DNA of 34,195 nucleotides from Nitrosospira sp. (GTDB taxonomy: Bacteria; Pseudomonadota; Gammaproteobacteria; Burkholderiales; Nitrosomonadaceae): positions 1 to 34,195 of the forward strand of contig JAPLQS010000027.1 in assembly GCA_026399575.1 (NCBI GenBank), given 5' to 3'. How positions within the stretch are numbered: position 1 is the stretch's first letter; each line of letters starts with the position of its first letter. Shown piece by piece: positions 22,937-32,736 of this stretch. Under the pieces are notes generated by a model that was given only the letters and a program-made list of their open reading frames with translations, had not been told where the DNA came from and did no database searches. The position numbers and the translations under genes are program-made.

Positions 22937-23635
22937 ATGATTCCGTGGTTGCTCCCTCACATGCCGTTCCCGCCGCTGGAGGCTGCGCTCGCCCAGCCCA
23001 ACGGCTTGCTTGCCGCCGGCGGCGATCTTACGCCGCAACGGCTGATTGAGGCCTATCGCTGCGGTATTTTCCCCTGGTTCAACGCCGGGGAGCCTATTCT
23101 CTGGTGGAGTCCTGATCCGCGCATGGTGCTGTTGCCTGATGAACTCAGGATTTCTCGCTCGCTGAATAAGACTCTCAAAAAGGATAATTACGAAATTCGT
23201 GTGGATAGCGCCTTCAGCCAGGTCATGCAGGCTTGCGCCGCGCCGCGCAAGGGGCAGGCAGGTACCTGGATACATTCCGAGATGATTTCGGCCTATGCGG
23301 CCCTGCATGAAATCGGGCTGGCCCATTCAGTCGAAACCTGGGTGGACGGCGAGCTGGTGGGGGGGCTATATGGCGTCAGCCAGGGAAAAATGTTTTTTGG
23401 TGAATCCATGTTTTCCCATATTCCCGACGCTTCCAAAATCGCATTCGTGCATCTGGTGTGGCAGTTGCAACGTTGGAATTTCGGCATGATCGATTGCCAG
23501 ATGAAAACCGCTCATCTCGCATCATTTGGCGCACGCGAAATTCCCCGCACAGAATTTAGTCAAAGATTAAGAGAATTGATAAACTACCCTGAACGAATTG
23601 AGAAATGGCGGTTTGATCATGAGTCGGCTGAATGA
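22937..23635 (+). CDS. aat: Leucyl/phenylalanyl-tRNA-protein transferase
   Basis: This 232-residue enzyme adds Leu or Phe to proteins with N-terminal Lys or Arg, marking them for ClpAP degradation through the N-degron pathway. Family blocks are [75 protein letters not shown] and the C-terminal [23 protein letters not shown]. The Trp/Glu pocket (WW...PDPR, E at FFGESMFS) fits Aat. The gene overlaps bpt by 17 bases. Confidence 0.96.
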   Translation: MIPWLLPHMPFPPLEAALAQPNGLLAAGGDLTPQRLIEAYRCGIFPWFNAGEPILWWSPDPRMVLLPDELRISRSLNKTLKKDNYEIRVDSAFSQVMQACAAPRKGQAGTWIHSEMISAYAALHEIGLAHSVETWVDGELVGGLYGVSQGKMFFGESMFSHIPDASKIAFVHLVWQLQRWNFGMIDCQMKTAHLASFGAREIPRTEFSQRLRELINYPERIEKWRFDHESAE

Positions 23636-24362
23636 CCTTCCTGCGTCGGCGTTGCAGTTTTACACCACTGCATCTTATGCGTGCAGCTACCTGCCGGAGA
23701 AACTGGCGCGCTCCCAGGTGGCAACGCCCAGCCATCTGATTGATACGGATGTCTATGGTGAACTGGTACAGATTGGTTTTCGCCGCAGCGGCGCTTTTAC
23801 TTATCGGCCGCATTGCGACCACTGTCGCGCCTGTGTGCCGGCGCGAATTATCGTTGACGAATTTGCTCCCAGCCGTGCCCAGCAGCGGGTCTGGAAACGG
23901 CACCAGCATCTGGTTGCGACCCGGCATGAGCTGTATTACCACCCGCAGCACTATGCGCTCTATCTGCGCTACCAGGCGCAACGCCATTGTGGCGGCGGCA
24001 TGGATCGCGACAGTCGCGAGCAGTACCGCCATTTCCTGCTGCAGAGCAATATCAATTCCAAGCTGATTGAGTTTCACGAGAACGATCAGTTGCGCATGAT
24101 CAGCATAATTGATGAACTGCCTGACGGCATCTCTTCGGTCTATACCTTCTTCGATCCGGATGTGCCGGGTGCAAGCTTCGGCACCCATAATATCCTGTGG
24201 CAGGTACAACAATGCCGCGCACTCGGTTTGCCTTATCTTTATCTTGGTTACTGGATCAAGCAAAGCCGGAAAATGAATTACAAGGCCAACTTTCAGCCAG
24301 TGCAAGGACTGATCGATGGGCAATGGCGGCTGCTGGACAGCAATGGGACAGATAATGAATAG
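23619..24362 (+). CDS. bpt: Aspartate/glutamate leucyltransferase
   Basis: This 247-residue Ate1-fold enzyme adds Leu to proteins with N-terminal Asp or Glu, complementing Aat in the N-degron pathway. The conserved N-terminal Cys cluster is in [15 protein letters not shown], and [11 protein letters not shown] precedes it. The C-terminal N-acyltransferase part has [26 protein letters not shown] and [21 protein letters not shown]. The ATG at 23619 (MSRLNDLP) lies inside the aat end and fits the family start; an upstream frame start at 23598 is less likely. Tight overlap with aat indicates one transcript and coordinated production. Confidence 0.94.
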   Translation: MSRLNDLPASALQFYTTASYACSYLPEKLARSQVATPSHLIDTDVYGELVQIGFRRSGAFTYRPHCDHCRACVPARIIVDEFAPSRAQQRVWKRHQHLVATRHELYYHPQHYALYLRYQAQRHCGGGMDRDSREQYRHFLLQSNINSKLIEFHENDQLRMISIIDELPDGISSVYTFFDPDVPGASFGTHNILWQVQQCRALGLPYLYLGYWIKQSRKMNYKANFQPVQGLIDGQWRLLDSNGTDNE

Positions 24363-24392
24363 TCGTCATGTGTCTATGATTTGCACCAGAGT

Positions 24393-25217
24393 TTAGCGCC
24401 GCAGTGCGCGTATCTCGGCTGCGCGTTTTTCCAGCGGCACTGCTTTGCTGGCATGACCAATGTCCCGATACAGTTGTGCCAGATTTTCAAGGCCGGTGGC
24501 CACATTGGGATGATCCGGCCCGAACGCTTTTTCTGAGATTGCCAGTGCACGTCTGAACAGTGGTTCGGCATTGGGGTATTTCCCCTGGTCTCTGTACAAT
24601 CCTGCCAGATTATTCAGACCGAGCGCCACGTTCGGATGCTCCGCACCAAGCGCTTTCTGCGAAATCGCCAGGACGCGTTTATACAGCGGTTCGGCCTGCG
24701 CATATAGCTGTTGTGCGTGGTACAGCAGTGCCAGATTATTCAGACTTATGACCACATTGGGATGATCCGGGCCGTAGACTTTTTCCAGAATTACCAATGC
24801 ACGTTTATGCAGCGGCTCAGCCTGCGCATACCGTCCTTGAGCATGGTACAGTTGCGCCAGATTATTCAGACTCGCGGCGACATCAGGATGATCCAGACCG
24901 TGGGCTTTTTCATCAATCGCCAACGCCCGTTGGTACAGCGGTTCAGCCAGAGCGTAGCGTTCCTGGGCGCTGTACAGCAATGCCAGACTATTCAGACTGG
25001 TAGCCACATCAGGGTGATCCGGGCCGAGCGCTTGTTCGGCCACTTGCAGAGCCTGTTTCGCCACTTCCGTCGCGCGCGTGTATTGTCCCTGTCGATACAG
25101 CAAATCAACCTGCTGGCTGAGTGCGTTCCATCCAGGTGCGGCGGCATGGCTGTACACGCTTGTTGTCAGTCCAAGTGTGAGGAGAGTCAGGGTAAGAGAG
25201 AAAGCAGATATTTTCAT
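24393..25217 (-). CDS. Exported TPR protein with kinesin-light-chain-type repeats
   Basis: This 274-residue protein has a signal peptide (MKISAFSLTLTLLTLGLTTSVYSHAA) that predicts periplasmic export. Residues ~35-270 are tandem 42-residue TPRs of the kinesin-light-chain subtype. The linker GPDHPDV or a variant occurs five times (GPDHPDVATSLN, GLDHPDVAASLN, GPDHPNVVISLN, GAEHPNVALGLN, GPDHPNVATGLE), with AEPLYQRAL helices between. Such domains bind peptides or proteins, but the partner is unknown. Adjacent repeats are similar at DNA level, indicating internal duplication. The ATG at 25217 is chosen because AGAAGG lies just upstream and it starts the signal peptide. It is convergent with bpt. 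Confidence 0.82.
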   Translation of the reverse strand: MKISAFSLTLTLLTLGLTTSVYSHAAAPGWNALSQQVDLLYRQGQYTRATEVAKQALQVAEQALGPDHPDVATSLNSLALLYSAQERYALAEPLYQRALAIDEKAHGLDHPDVAASLNNLAQLYHAQGRYAQAEPLHKRALVILEKVYGPDHPNVVISLNNLALLYHAQQLYAQAEPLYKRVLAISQKALGAEHPNVALGLNNLAGLYRDQGKYPNAEPLFRRALAISEKAFGPDHPNVATGLENLAQLYRDIGHASKAVPLEKRAAEIRALRR

Positions 25218-25406
25218 AAACCTTCTGCCTGTGCGTGATGTGGGAAATAATGAATCACACGCTATCAGATTCGGGCTGTGATAATTCATTCATGACAAAA
25301 AATAAACCAGACCTAGGCAATAAACAACCGCCGGATGCCACCTGCCGGGTTCCATAACTCTGCATCCTCCATGCATCCACGGTCTTTTCCGGGTTAAAAT
25401 CAGTCC

Positions 25407-26420
25407 ATGCTCTATTCTCTGTTCCGCCCTGTGCTGTTCAGTCTCGACCCCGAAACTGCACACTGCATCACATTCAATGCAATCGAGAAAGCCCGTCGGC
25501 TCGGGTTGCTTCCGGGTCAACCGTTTGCCTGTCAGCCGCGCAATGTCATGGGTCTTGATTTCCCCAACCCGGTCGGTCTGGCCGCCGGACTGGACAAGGA
25601 TGGCGAGCACATTGATGCACTGGCCGCGCTGGGTTTCGGCTTCATCGAGATAGGCACGGTCACGCCCCGTCCCCAGCCTGGGAATCCGCAGCCGCGGCTG
25701 TTTCGCCTGCCGCAGGCCAACGCCATCATCAATCGCCTGGGTTTCAACAATCACGGTGTGGACAAGCTGGTAGCGAACGTCAAGCGCTCAAGTTACCGCG
25801 GCATCCTGGGCATCAACATTGGCAAGAATTTTGATACACCGGTGGATAGAGCTGCTGATGACTACCTGTTTTGCCTGCGCGAAGTTTATGCTCACGCCAG
25901 TTATGTGGCGGTCAATATTTCCTCGCCCAATACGCCCAATCTGCGGCAATTGCAGAATGCGGCAGAGCTGGATCATTTGCTGGCCGCGCTGAAAGCGGAA
26001 CAGGGGAAGCTCGCTGATCAACACGGCAAATATACGCCACTGGTGGTAAAGATTGCTCCTGATCTGGAGCCGCCGCAAATCGAAGCCATCGCCGCACTGC
26101 TGCTGCGGCACCGGATTGACGGCGTCATTGCCACCAACACTACGCTTGCACGGACCGGGGTGGAAGCACTGTCGTATGCGCGCGAAGCTGGCGGCTTGAG
26201 CGGTGCGCCGCTGACACAGCGTGCCACTGCAGTCATTCACCAATTGCATGCCGCGCTGCAGGGGGGGCTGCCGATTATCGGCGTGGGCGGCATCATGTGT
26301 GCGGCAGATGCAAAGGAAAAAATGGAGGCAGGCGCGAGCCTGGTACAAATCTACACTGGCCTGATTTATCGCGGCCCCGATCTGGTGCGTGAGGCGGTAC
26401 AGGCAGTGTGTGCAGCATGA
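25407..26420 (+). CDS. pyrD: Dihydroorotate dehydrogenase (quinone), class 2
   Basis: This 337-residue membrane-associated flavoenzyme oxidises dihydroorotate to orotate and passes electrons to ubiquinone. The N-terminal helical hairpin typical of class 2 is [21 protein letters not shown]. The catalytic Ser is Ser173 in NISSPNT (Ser175 in E. coli). FMN contacts include [44 protein letters not shown] and GVGGI. The gene stands alone, apart from the pyrR-pyrB-pyrC' operon, as is usual. Confidence 0.97.
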   Translation: MLYSLFRPVLFSLDPETAHCITFNAIEKARRLGLLPGQPFACQPRNVMGLDFPNPVGLAAGLDKDGEHIDALAALGFGFIEIGTVTPRPQPGNPQPRLFRLPQANAIINRLGFNNHGVDKLVANVKRSSYRGILGINIGKNFDTPVDRAADDYLFCLREVYAHASYVAVNISSPNTPNLRQLQNAAELDHLLAALKAEQGKLADQHGKYTPLVVKIAPDLEPPQIEAIAALLLRHRIDGVIATNTTLARTGVEALSYAREAGGLSGAPLTQRATAVIHQLHAALQGGLPIIGVGGIMCAADAKEKMEAGASLVQIYTGLIYRGPDLVREAVQAVCAA

Positions 26421-26546
26421 ATCCTGCAGTAGCCCGATAACGCTTTGTTGCCGTTGATGCTGCGAACTGAAACGGCGATAATCCGCGCTTCCTGACCTTG
26501 TGATTATCCCCGGTATACTATCGGATTACCTGTGTTCAGGCTCTGG

Positions 26547-27212
26547 ATGAAAAAAGATCTGCTGATAGAAAAAATAGATGCCATCCTGCCGCAGACTCAG
26601 TGCCGCCAGTGTGGCTTCCCCGGTTGCAGGCCTTATGCGGCAGCGATCGCGGAAGGCACTGCAAATATCAATCAGTGTCCGCCCGGTGATGCGGCAGGCA
26701 TCCAGAAACTGGCCGATTTGCTGGGGGTCAGGCCGATAGCGCTGAATGCCGCGCATGGCGTGCCCAAACCAATGGCGGTGGCGCTGATAGATGAGCAGGT
26801 CTGCATCGGTTGTACGCTCTGCATTGAGGCTTGTCCGGTGGATGCAATTGTCGGTGCCGCCAAGCAGATGCACACTGTGATCGCTGCTGAATGCACCGGT
26901 TGCGAGCTCTGCCTTGCACCCTGTCCCGTGGATTGCATCAGCATGATCCCGGCCGGGAAGCAAATCAGCGCTGCAGTGAGCGAACCTTGTAGTGTCGGCA
27001 ATGACTGGTTGTTGCACGAGAATGGGATGGAAAGGAAAGCGGCTGACCGCGCGCGCATGCGCCACCAGTTCAGACTGCAAAGACTTGAGCGTGAAAAACA
27101 GGAGCAGGCAGAAAAGCTTGTGCAAAAAACCGGAACAGCAGTCGGCGATCCCAGGAAAGCCGCAATTCTGGCAGCATTGAAACGGACTATGGCAGCCCGC
27201 TCAGACAACTGA
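26547..27212 (+). CDS. RnfB-like iron-sulfur ferredoxin protein
   Basis: This 221-residue protein resembles the RnfB/RsxB electron-transfer subunit. An N-terminal 4Fe-4S segment contains C-x2-C-x4-C ([10 protein letters not shown]) and a later Cys (NQCPPGDA). Two ferredoxin-type clusters follow: [12 protein letters not shown] and [13 protein letters not shown] charged, helical tail ([22 protein letters not shown]) closes the protein. RnfB proteins usually have an N-terminal membrane anchor; none is visible here, and the other rnf genes are absent from the window. A soluble ferredoxin role is inferred. ATG 26547 is preferred (CAGG 6 bases upstream); a GTG at 26532 would add five residues. nth follows in the same direction. 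Confidence 0.85.
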   Translation: MKKDLLIEKIDAILPQTQCRQCGFPGCRPYAAAIAEGTANINQCPPGDAAGIQKLADLLGVRPIALNAAHGVPKPMAVALIDEQVCIGCTLCIEACPVDAIVGAAKQMHTVIAAECTGCELCLAPCPVDCISMIPAGKQISAAVSEPCSVGNDWLLHENGMERKAADRARMRHQFRLQRLEREKQEQAEKLVQKTGTAVGDPRKAAILAALKRTMAARSDN

Positions 27213-27263
27213 AAGAAAAAATAACCAGATTGCTCCGTAGCCGAATATTTTTCTATCCAACCC

Positions 27264-27911
27264 ATGAACCCAAGCAAACGCCGCGAAATTTTCACCCGCT
27301 TCAGAACGGCTAATCCTCATCCCACGACCGAACTGGAATACAGCACACCATTCGAGCTGCTGGTGGCAGTGGTGCTTTCCGCCCAGGCTACCGACAAAGG
27401 CGTGAATCTGGCAACCAGGAAATTGTTCCCCCAGGCCAACACGCCGGAAAAAATTCTCGCGCTGGGGGAGAGCGGATTGCGCGATGCCATCAAGAGCATT
27501 GGGTTATTTAAAACCAAGGCGAAGAATATTCTGGCTACTTGCAGGCTGCTGATTCAGCATCATGGCAGCCAGGTGCCACAGACGCGTGATCAACTGGAGA
27601 AACTTCCTGGCGTGGGACGCAAGACCGCCAACGTGATGTTGAATACCGCGTTTGGTGAGCCCACCATTGCGGTGGATACGCATATTTTCCGGGTTGCCAA
27701 CCGCACTGGCATCGCTCCTGGGAAAAATGTACTGGAAGTGGAGCTGAAGCTGCTGAAATTCATCCCGCAGGAATTTCGCCATGACGCCCATCACTGGCTG
27801 ATCCTGCATGGACGCTATGTGTGCAAGGCGCGCAAGCCGGAATGCGCAGTGTGCAGCATCAGTGATTTGTGCGAGTTCAAGCACAAGACCTTGAAAAATA
27901 ATTCCATCTGA
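27264..27911 (+). CDS. nth: Endonuclease III
   Basis: This 215-residue DNA glycosylase/AP lyase of base-excision repair removes oxidised pyrimidines. The helix-hairpin-helix and catalytic Lys120 are in LPGVGRKTANVMLNTAFG. The catalytic Asp138 is in AVDTHIFRVANR, and the 4Fe-4S ligands are Cys187, Cys194, Cys197 and Cys203. All four positions and the two catalytic residues match E. coli Nth numbering exactly. The gene lies downstream of the RnfB-like gene, a conserved betaproteobacterial arrangement. Confidence 0.97.
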   Translation: MNPSKRREIFTRFRTANPHPTTELEYSTPFELLVAVVLSAQATDKGVNLATRKLFPQANTPEKILALGESGLRDAIKSIGLFKTKAKNILATCRLLIQHHGSQVPQTRDQLEKLPGVGRKTANVMLNTAFGEPTIAVDTHIFRVANRTGIAPGKNVLEVELKLLKFIPQEFRHDAHHWLILHGRYVCKARKPECAVCSISDLCEFKHKTLKNNSI

Positions 27912-27926
27912 ATACTGGCATAGCGA

Positions 27927-28355
27927 ATGTTCAATCCTTCCAGAGACCAGGCGCGGCAGCTCTTCTTTGACACCTGGCGCAAGTACCGTCAGCGGGAAAT
28001 TCTTTCCGGCATGGAAGACATGGCGCTGGCAGTCATTCTGCTGCACCCGGAATACCAGGCCATAGTGGCTGACGAAGACCGTTATCGCGACAAGGATTAC
28101 CTGCCGGAAATGGGCGATACCAATCCTTTTCTGCACATGAGCATGCATGTCGCCATCAAGGAGCAGCTTTCCATAGATCAACCGGTGGGAATACGCGCGC
28201 GTTTCGAGCGGCTGCTGAAAAAAACCGGCAGCGAGCATGAAACCATGCATCAAATCATGGAATGTCTTGCGGAAATGATCTGGCAGGCACAGCGTAACCA
28301 GTCGGCACCGGATGCCACGATCTATTTTGATTGCCTGGACCGGCGGGAGAATTGA
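27927..28355 (+). CDS. DUF1841 family protein
   Basis: This 142-residue protein starts MFNPSRDQARQLFFDTWRKYR. The blocks ILLHPEYQAIV, NPFLHMSMHVAIKEQLSIDQP and the C-terminal HQIMECLAEMIWQAQRNQ match what I know of the DUF1841 family of proteobacterial proteins. The function is unknown. It is mostly helical, with no signal peptide, no cysteines beyond two and no catalytic motif that I can defend. It lies 15 bases after nth on the same strand and ends just before a bidirectional terminator, so rnfB-like, nth and this gene probably form one operon. Confidence 0.82.
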   Translation: MFNPSRDQARQLFFDTWRKYRQREILSGMEDMALAVILLHPEYQAIVADEDRYRDKDYLPEMGDTNPFLHMSMHVAIKEQLSIDQPVGIRARFERLLKKTGSEHETMHQIMECLAEMIWQAQRNQSAPDATIYFDCLDRREN

Positions 28356-28366
28356 TCAACGACCAA

Positions 28367-28397
28367 TAAAAAAGGACGCAAACGCGTCCTTTTTTTA
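28367..28397. terminator. Bidirectional intrinsic terminator
   Basis: The inverted repeat AAAAAAGGACGC / GCGTCCTTTTTTT (28369-28396) has a four-base loop and T-runs on both strands. It ends the nth-DUF1841 transcript and also the convergent cytochrome transcript. Confidence 0.88.
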
Positions 28398-28415
28398 TGC
28401 ATGGTTCTGGTTATG

Positions 28416-28739
28416 CTATCTGGTCTTCAGACCGGACTGAGTCGCATAAAAGGCTGCCACATTTTCAACATCTTCCTTGCTCAAGGCTGCGGCCATGCCG
28501 GCCATGATGGGGTCTTTGCGCGCGCCTGATTTGTAGTCATTCAGAGCTTTTGCCAGATAGTCCGCATGCTGGCCGCCGAGCTTGGGAAAATTTGGTGCAG
28601 CGCTATTGCCGTCAGCACCGTGGCAAGCGGCACAAGCTTCACCTGCTTTTCTCTTGCCGGCTTCGATATCGGCTGCTATCCCCTGTCCAGAAATCAGCAG
28701 CAATGCGCCGCTCATTGCGGCAATGATGATTTTATTCAT
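28416..28739 (-). CDS. Class I monohaem cytochrome c, periplasmic
   Basis: This 107-residue protein has a signal peptide (MNKIIIAAMSGALLLISGQGIAA). The haem site is C36-A-A-C39-H40 in GEACAACHGADG, and the probable axial Met is in DPIMAGMAAAL. The sequence LGGQHADYLAKALNDYKSGAR is typical of the c4/c553 group. It should carry electrons in the periplasm. It lies 27 bases after a similar cytochrome gene on the same strand, and the two are probably an operon. Confidence 0.9.
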   Translation of the reverse strand: MNKIIIAAMSGALLLISGQGIAADIEAGKRKAGEACAACHGADGNSAAPNFPKLGGQHADYLAKALNDYKSGARKDPIMAGMAAALSKEDVENVAAFYATQSGLKTR

Positions 28740-28766
28740 GACGATTTCCTTACGTGAATGACAAAA

Positions 28767-29102
28767 TTATTTACTGCCGCTGGCGTAATAGGCGGCCACA
28801 TCTTTCATGTCCTGCGCGGAAAGGGTGACCGCGATGGCGTCCATGCTGGGATGGCTGCGATTACCGGATTTGTAGCCTTCCAGCGCCTTGATCATATACT
28901 CGCCGTGCTGTCCCCTGAGCTTGGGCACATGGTAAACCTTGGGGAAAGCGGTACGGTAACCCTCAAGATTATGGCAGCCGTCACACATGGACGCCTTCTG
29001 CTTGCCCGCTGCGGCGTCGCCACCTGCTTGTGCCTGAGCTACACTGGAGATTGCCAGGAGCAGGCTTCCGGCAAGTAGTTTCACCATTGCTGATTGTTTC
29101 AT
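28767..29102 (-). CDS. Class I monohaem cytochrome c, periplasmic
   Basis: This 111-residue protein has a signal peptide (MKQSAMVKLLAGSLLLAISSVAQA). The haem site is C40-D-G-C43-H44 in SMCDGCHNLEG, and a probable axial Met lies in HPSMDAIAVTL. The block RGQHGEYMIKALEGYKSGNRSHP parallels that of the downstream cytochrome, indicating a tandem duplication. The ATG at 29102 is preceded by AGAGGGGG and opens the signal peptide. The frame extended to 29249 has no such support. The redox partner is not known from the window. Confidence 0.88.
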   Translation of the reverse strand: MKQSAMVKLLAGSLLLAISSVAQAQAGGDAAAGKQKASMCDGCHNLEGYRTAFPKVYHVPKLRGQHGEYMIKALEGYKSGNRSHPSMDAIAVTLSAQDMKDVAAYYASGSK

Positions 29103-29193
29103 TGTGGGCACCCCCTCTTCAAAAAGAGCAACTGTAAACGATGTGCCATTTTCGGTCAATGAATAAAGTAGCGTAGCATACCAAAAATCAGCA

Positions 29194-31119
29194 TTATTTT
29201 TTCCCGTCAGATATTGCGTGTTTTGCTTCCAGTTCATCCCATCGCGCAAGACAGTTTATGAGTTCTTCCTCGACGGTAGCAAAGCGCACCTGCAATGCTC
29301 TGGCTTCCTCCGGGTGATCGCGGTAAATAGTCGGGGCGCCCAGGCGGTGGGTAATATCCGCCTGTTCCCGTTCCAGAATTTCGATCTTCGCTGGCAGTGA
29401 CTCCAGTTCGCGCATTTCATTGGAGCTCAATTTGACGCGAGAGGCCGGTTTGGACGTTTTTACCGCTGCGGCCTGGAGCTGCGGTTGAGCCGTTTCCTGT
29501 TTTGCCGCCACTTTCACAAAATTCTTCGCCCGTACCCAGTCGTCGTAGCCGCCAACATATTCCCGCAGCAGGCCATTACCTTCAAATGCGATCACCTGAG
29601 TCACCACGTTGTCGAGAAATGCGCGGTCATGGCTGACCAGGAACAAGGTGCCGGAATACTCTTGCAGCAACACTTCCAGCAACTCCAGGGTTTCGATATC
29701 CAGATCATTGGTGGGTTCATCGAGCACCAGCACATTGCTGGGACGGGTGAACAGGCGAGCCAGCAGCAGCCGGTTGCGCTCGCCGCCGGAGAGCGATTTC
29801 ACGGGTGAGCGCGCCCGCTCCGGCGGAAACAGGAAGTCCTCCAGATAGCTGATGACATGTTTCTTCGCGCCACCGATCTCGATGAAATCCGAGCCCTGGC
29901 TGATGGTGTCTATCAGCGTCGCTTCCTCATTCAGTTGCTCGCGCATCTGGTCAAAATAAGCCACGGCGAGTTTAGTGCCTTGCCGCACTATGCCGCTGTC
30001 GGGCTGCAATTCACCCAGTATCAGCTTCAGCAGGGTCGATTTTCCGGCGCCATTAGGTCCCAGCAGCCCCACCCGGTCGCCACGCATGATGCGGCAGGAA
30101 AAATCCTTGATGACGACTTTGTCGCCATAACTTTTGCTGACGTGCTCCAATTCAGCTACCACGCGCCCGGATCGCGCACCTTCATCCACGCTGAGATTGA
30201 CCGTTCCCACCCGGTTGCGCCGCGCCGCCCGCTCCAGTCGCAGTGCTTCCAGTTGTCGTACTCTGCCTTCATTGCGCGTACGGCGCGCCTGAATGCCTTT
30301 GCGTATCCAGACTTCTTCTTGCGCCAATACCTTGTCAAATTTCTGGTTATGGGTGGCCTCAACTTCCAGCATCTCCGCCTTTTTGTGCTGATATTCTGTG
30401 AAACTGCACGGAAATGTCGCTAACTTGCCGCGATCAAGCTCGATGATGCGTGTCGCCACATTGTCCAGAAAACGCCGGTCATGGGTAACGAACAGCACGC
30501 TGCCGGCAAAATCCTTGAGCAACCCTTCCAGCCATTCAATTGAGGAAAAATCCAGGTGATTGGTCGGCTCATCCAGCAGCAGCACGTCGGGCGACACTAC
30601 CAGTGCTCGCGCCAGTGCGACCCGTTTTTTCAGTCCGCCGGAAAGGTGTCCGATCAAAGTATCTTCGGGAAGGTTAAGCTGGTGGATGACGGTCTCCACC
30701 TTGCCCTGGATGCGCCAGCCATCCTGGGCCTCCAGTTTGCCCTGCAAATCCTGCAAGCGATCGAGCAGCGCCTCGGTATCGCCTGCACCGTCACTCAAAG
30801 CATGCGACACCTCGTGGTAATCGAGCAGCACCTGGCTGACCGCACCCAAGCCATTGGAGACTTCCTGGAACACTGTATTGGCTGGATCCAGTTCCGGTTC
30901 CTGCGGCACATAGGCCAGCTTCAATGCGGGCGCGCGCCATACCTTGCCGTCATCCAGCTTGATTTCGCCGGCCAGAACACGCAACAAACTGGACTTGCCG
31001 CCGCCGTTGCGGCCAATCAGACCGATGCGCTCGCCCGGATCGAGCTGCAAATCCACATGATCAAGCAGCGCATGGTGACCAAAGGCAAGACAGACTTTTT
31101 CGAGAGTAATGAGAGGCAT
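29194..31119 (-). CDS. uup: ABC-F family ATPase (Uup-like)
   Basis: This 641-residue soluble protein has two ABC ATPase domains and no membrane segment. The first domain has Walker A GRNGGGKS (36-43), signature LSGGLKKRVALARAL and Walker B LLLDEPTNHLD. The second has GPNGAGKST, LSGGERNRLLLARLF and LVLDEPTNDLD. The interdomain linker (~residues 240-300) is rich in Arg/Lys, and the last ~80 residues form a coiled-coil domain (LPAKIEILEREQADITHRL). That C-terminal domain is typical of Uup, linked to DNA transposition stability and ribosome function. EttA-type proteins lack it. The gene is 145 bases downstream of gatB. Confidence 0.88.
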   Translation of the reverse strand: MPLITLEKVCLAFGHHALLDHVDLQLDPGERIGLIGRNGGGKSSLLRVLAGEIKLDDGKVWRAPALKLAYVPQEPELDPANTVFQEVSNGLGAVSQVLLDYHEVSHALSDGAGDTEALLDRLQDLQGKLEAQDGWRIQGKVETVIHQLNLPEDTLIGHLSGGLKKRVALARALVVSPDVLLLDEPTNHLDFSSIEWLEGLLKDFAGSVLFVTHDRRFLDNVATRIIELDRGKLATFPCSFTEYQHKKAEMLEVEATHNQKFDKVLAQEEVWIRKGIQARRTRNEGRVRQLEALRLERAARRNRVGTVNLSVDEGARSGRVVAELEHVSKSYGDKVVIKDFSCRIMRGDRVGLLGPNGAGKSTLLKLILGELQPDSGIVRQGTKLAVAYFDQMREQLNEEATLIDTISQGSDFIEIGGAKKHVISYLEDFLFPPERARSPVKSLSGGERNRLLLARLFTRPSNVLVLDEPTNDLDIETLELLEVLLQEYSGTLFLVSHDRAFLDNVVTQVIAFEGNGLLREYVGGYDDWVRAKNFVKVAAKQETAQPQLQAAAVKTSKPASRVKLSSNEMRELESLPAKIEILEREQADITHRLGAPTIYRDHPEEARALQVRFATVEEELINCLARWDELEAKHAISDGKK

Positions 31120-31264
31120 GGGTGTGGAAATGAGGGTTCAGCAGATTGGCAGGGGCGGGATTCTGCCATGCTTCGTGGGGGTTTGGCAAAATATCTGCTC
31201 ATCACCGGCGTAGATTGGATCAGACTGGAACGTGAACCCTGGTTCAGGGCTCATGCTTCACGGC

Positions 31265-32719
31265 TCATTCCGTCAGTTTCTTCTTCAACAGCTCATTTAC
31301 TTGTGCAGGGTTGGCCTTGCCCTTGGTGGCCTTCATCGCCTGGCCAACGAGGGAATTGAAAGCTTTTTCCTTGCCGCTGCGGTAATCGGCTACCTGCTGC
31401 GGGTTGGCGGCAAGAATGCCGGCTATGAGTTGCTCGATCTCACTCGCATCCGAGATCTGTTTCAGGCCCTTGCTTTCGATAATGATGTCGGCATTGCCAT
31501 CACATTCGCCACGCCACATGGCGTCGAACACGTCTTTAGCGGTCTTCCCCGAAACGGTTCCGTCGCTGATGCGCAGCAGCAGCCCCGCCAATTGTGCCGG
31601 GCTGACAGGGCATTGTGCGATGTCCAGCGCTTCTTTGTGCAAGCGTCCGCTTACTTCGCCCATGATCCAGTTGGCGCAGAGCTTGGCTTGTGCCGGTAAC
31701 AGTTTTACCGTGTTCTCGAAATAATCTGCCATTTCCCTGGTTGCGGTCAGCGCCCCGGCATCGTATGCGGAGAGGGCGTATTCGGCCACATAGCTGCTGC
31801 GTTTGGCTTCAGGCAACTGCGGCAACATCGCGCGCACGCGTTCGATCCAGTCGGCAGAGATTTCGAGCGGCAGCAGATCCGGATCGGGAAAATAGCGGTA
31901 ATCCTGCGCGTCTTCCTTGCTGCGCATGGTGCGGGTTTCATTCTTGTCCGAGTCGTAGAGCCGGGTTTCCTGGCGTATGGTCCCGCCATCTTCCAGAATC
32001 TCCATCTGCCGCCTGGCCTCGTAATCGATCGCCTTTTCAAGAAAACGGAATGAGTTGAGGTTCTTGATCTCGCAGCGGGTGCCGAGCTTGTCCGAGCCGA
32101 GGAGCCGCACCGATACATTGGCGTCGCAACGGAACGAGCCTTCCTGCATGTTGCCGTCGCAGATGTCGATCCAGCGCACCAGCGAGTGCAGGGTTTTGGC
32201 AAAAGCCACCGCTTCCGCGCTGCTGCGCATATCCGGCTCGGAAACGATTTCCAGCAGCGGCGTACCGGCACGATTCAGGTCGATGCCCGTCATGCCTTGA
32301 AAATCCTCATGCAGTGACTTGCCCGCATCTTCCTCCAGGTGCGCCCGGGTGAGGCGGATAGTTTTCTCGCACTCGTTGCCATCGCCGTCAATCTGGATAA
32401 TCTTTACACTGCCGCCGGCAACCACTGGCAGCTCGTACTGGCTGATCTGATAACCTTTGGGCAGGTCGGGATAAAAATAATTCTTGCGCGCGAAGATCGA
32501 AGGCGAATTGATTTTTGCGCCCACCGCCAAACCAAGCCTGATCGCCCGCTCCACTGCGCCGCGATTCAATACCGGCAACACGCCCGGCAGCGCGATATCC
32601 ACCGCGCAGGCCTGCGCGTTGGGCGCCGCGCCAAACGCAGTCGCTGCACCGGAGAATATTTTTGAGCGGGTCGAGAGTTGCGTATGCACCTCAAGACCGA
32701 TAACGATTTCCCATTGCAT
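31265..32719 (-). CDS. gatB: Aspartyl/glutamyl-tRNA amidotransferase subunit B
   Basis: This 484-residue subunit of the GatCAB complex activates and transamidates Glu-tRNAGln or Asp-tRNAAsn. The N-terminal catalytic core has [58 protein letters not shown] and [17 protein letters not shown]. The C-terminal helical and YqeY-like tail ends in [26 protein letters not shown]. It lies 17 bases after gatA, so the two are co-transcribed. gatC should lie upstream of gatA outside the window. Confidence 0.97.
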   Translation of the reverse strand: MQWEIVIGLEVHTQLSTRSKIFSGAATAFGAAPNAQACAVDIALPGVLPVLNRGAVERAIRLGLAVGAKINSPSIFARKNYFYPDLPKGYQISQYELPVVAGGSVKIIQIDGDGNECEKTIRLTRAHLEEDAGKSLHEDFQGMTGIDLNRAGTPLLEIVSEPDMRSSAEAVAFAKTLHSLVRWIDICDGNMQEGSFRCDANVSVRLLGSDKLGTRCEIKNLNSFRFLEKAIDYEARRQMEILEDGGTIRQETRLYDSDKNETRTMRSKEDAQDYRYFPDPDLLPLEISADWIERVRAMLPQLPEAKRSSYVAEYALSAYDAGALTATREMADYFENTVKLLPAQAKLCANWIMGEVSGRLHKEALDIAQCPVSPAQLAGLLLRISDGTVSGKTAKDVFDAMWRGECDGNADIIIESKGLKQISDASEIEQLIAGILAANPQQVADYRSGKEKAFNSLVGQAMKATKGKANPAQVNELLKKKLTE

Positions 32720-32736
32720 GTTTTCGTGTCTCTAGT

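Noticed and set aside
24797-25003. Plus-strand frames opposite the TPR gene
   Set aside because: Their repeat pattern only mirrors the TPR DNA repeats.
24393-25217. DNA repeats possibly forming a CRISPR-like array
   Set aside because: The 126-bp periodicity is the 42-residue TPR coding repeat, with variable units and no spacers.
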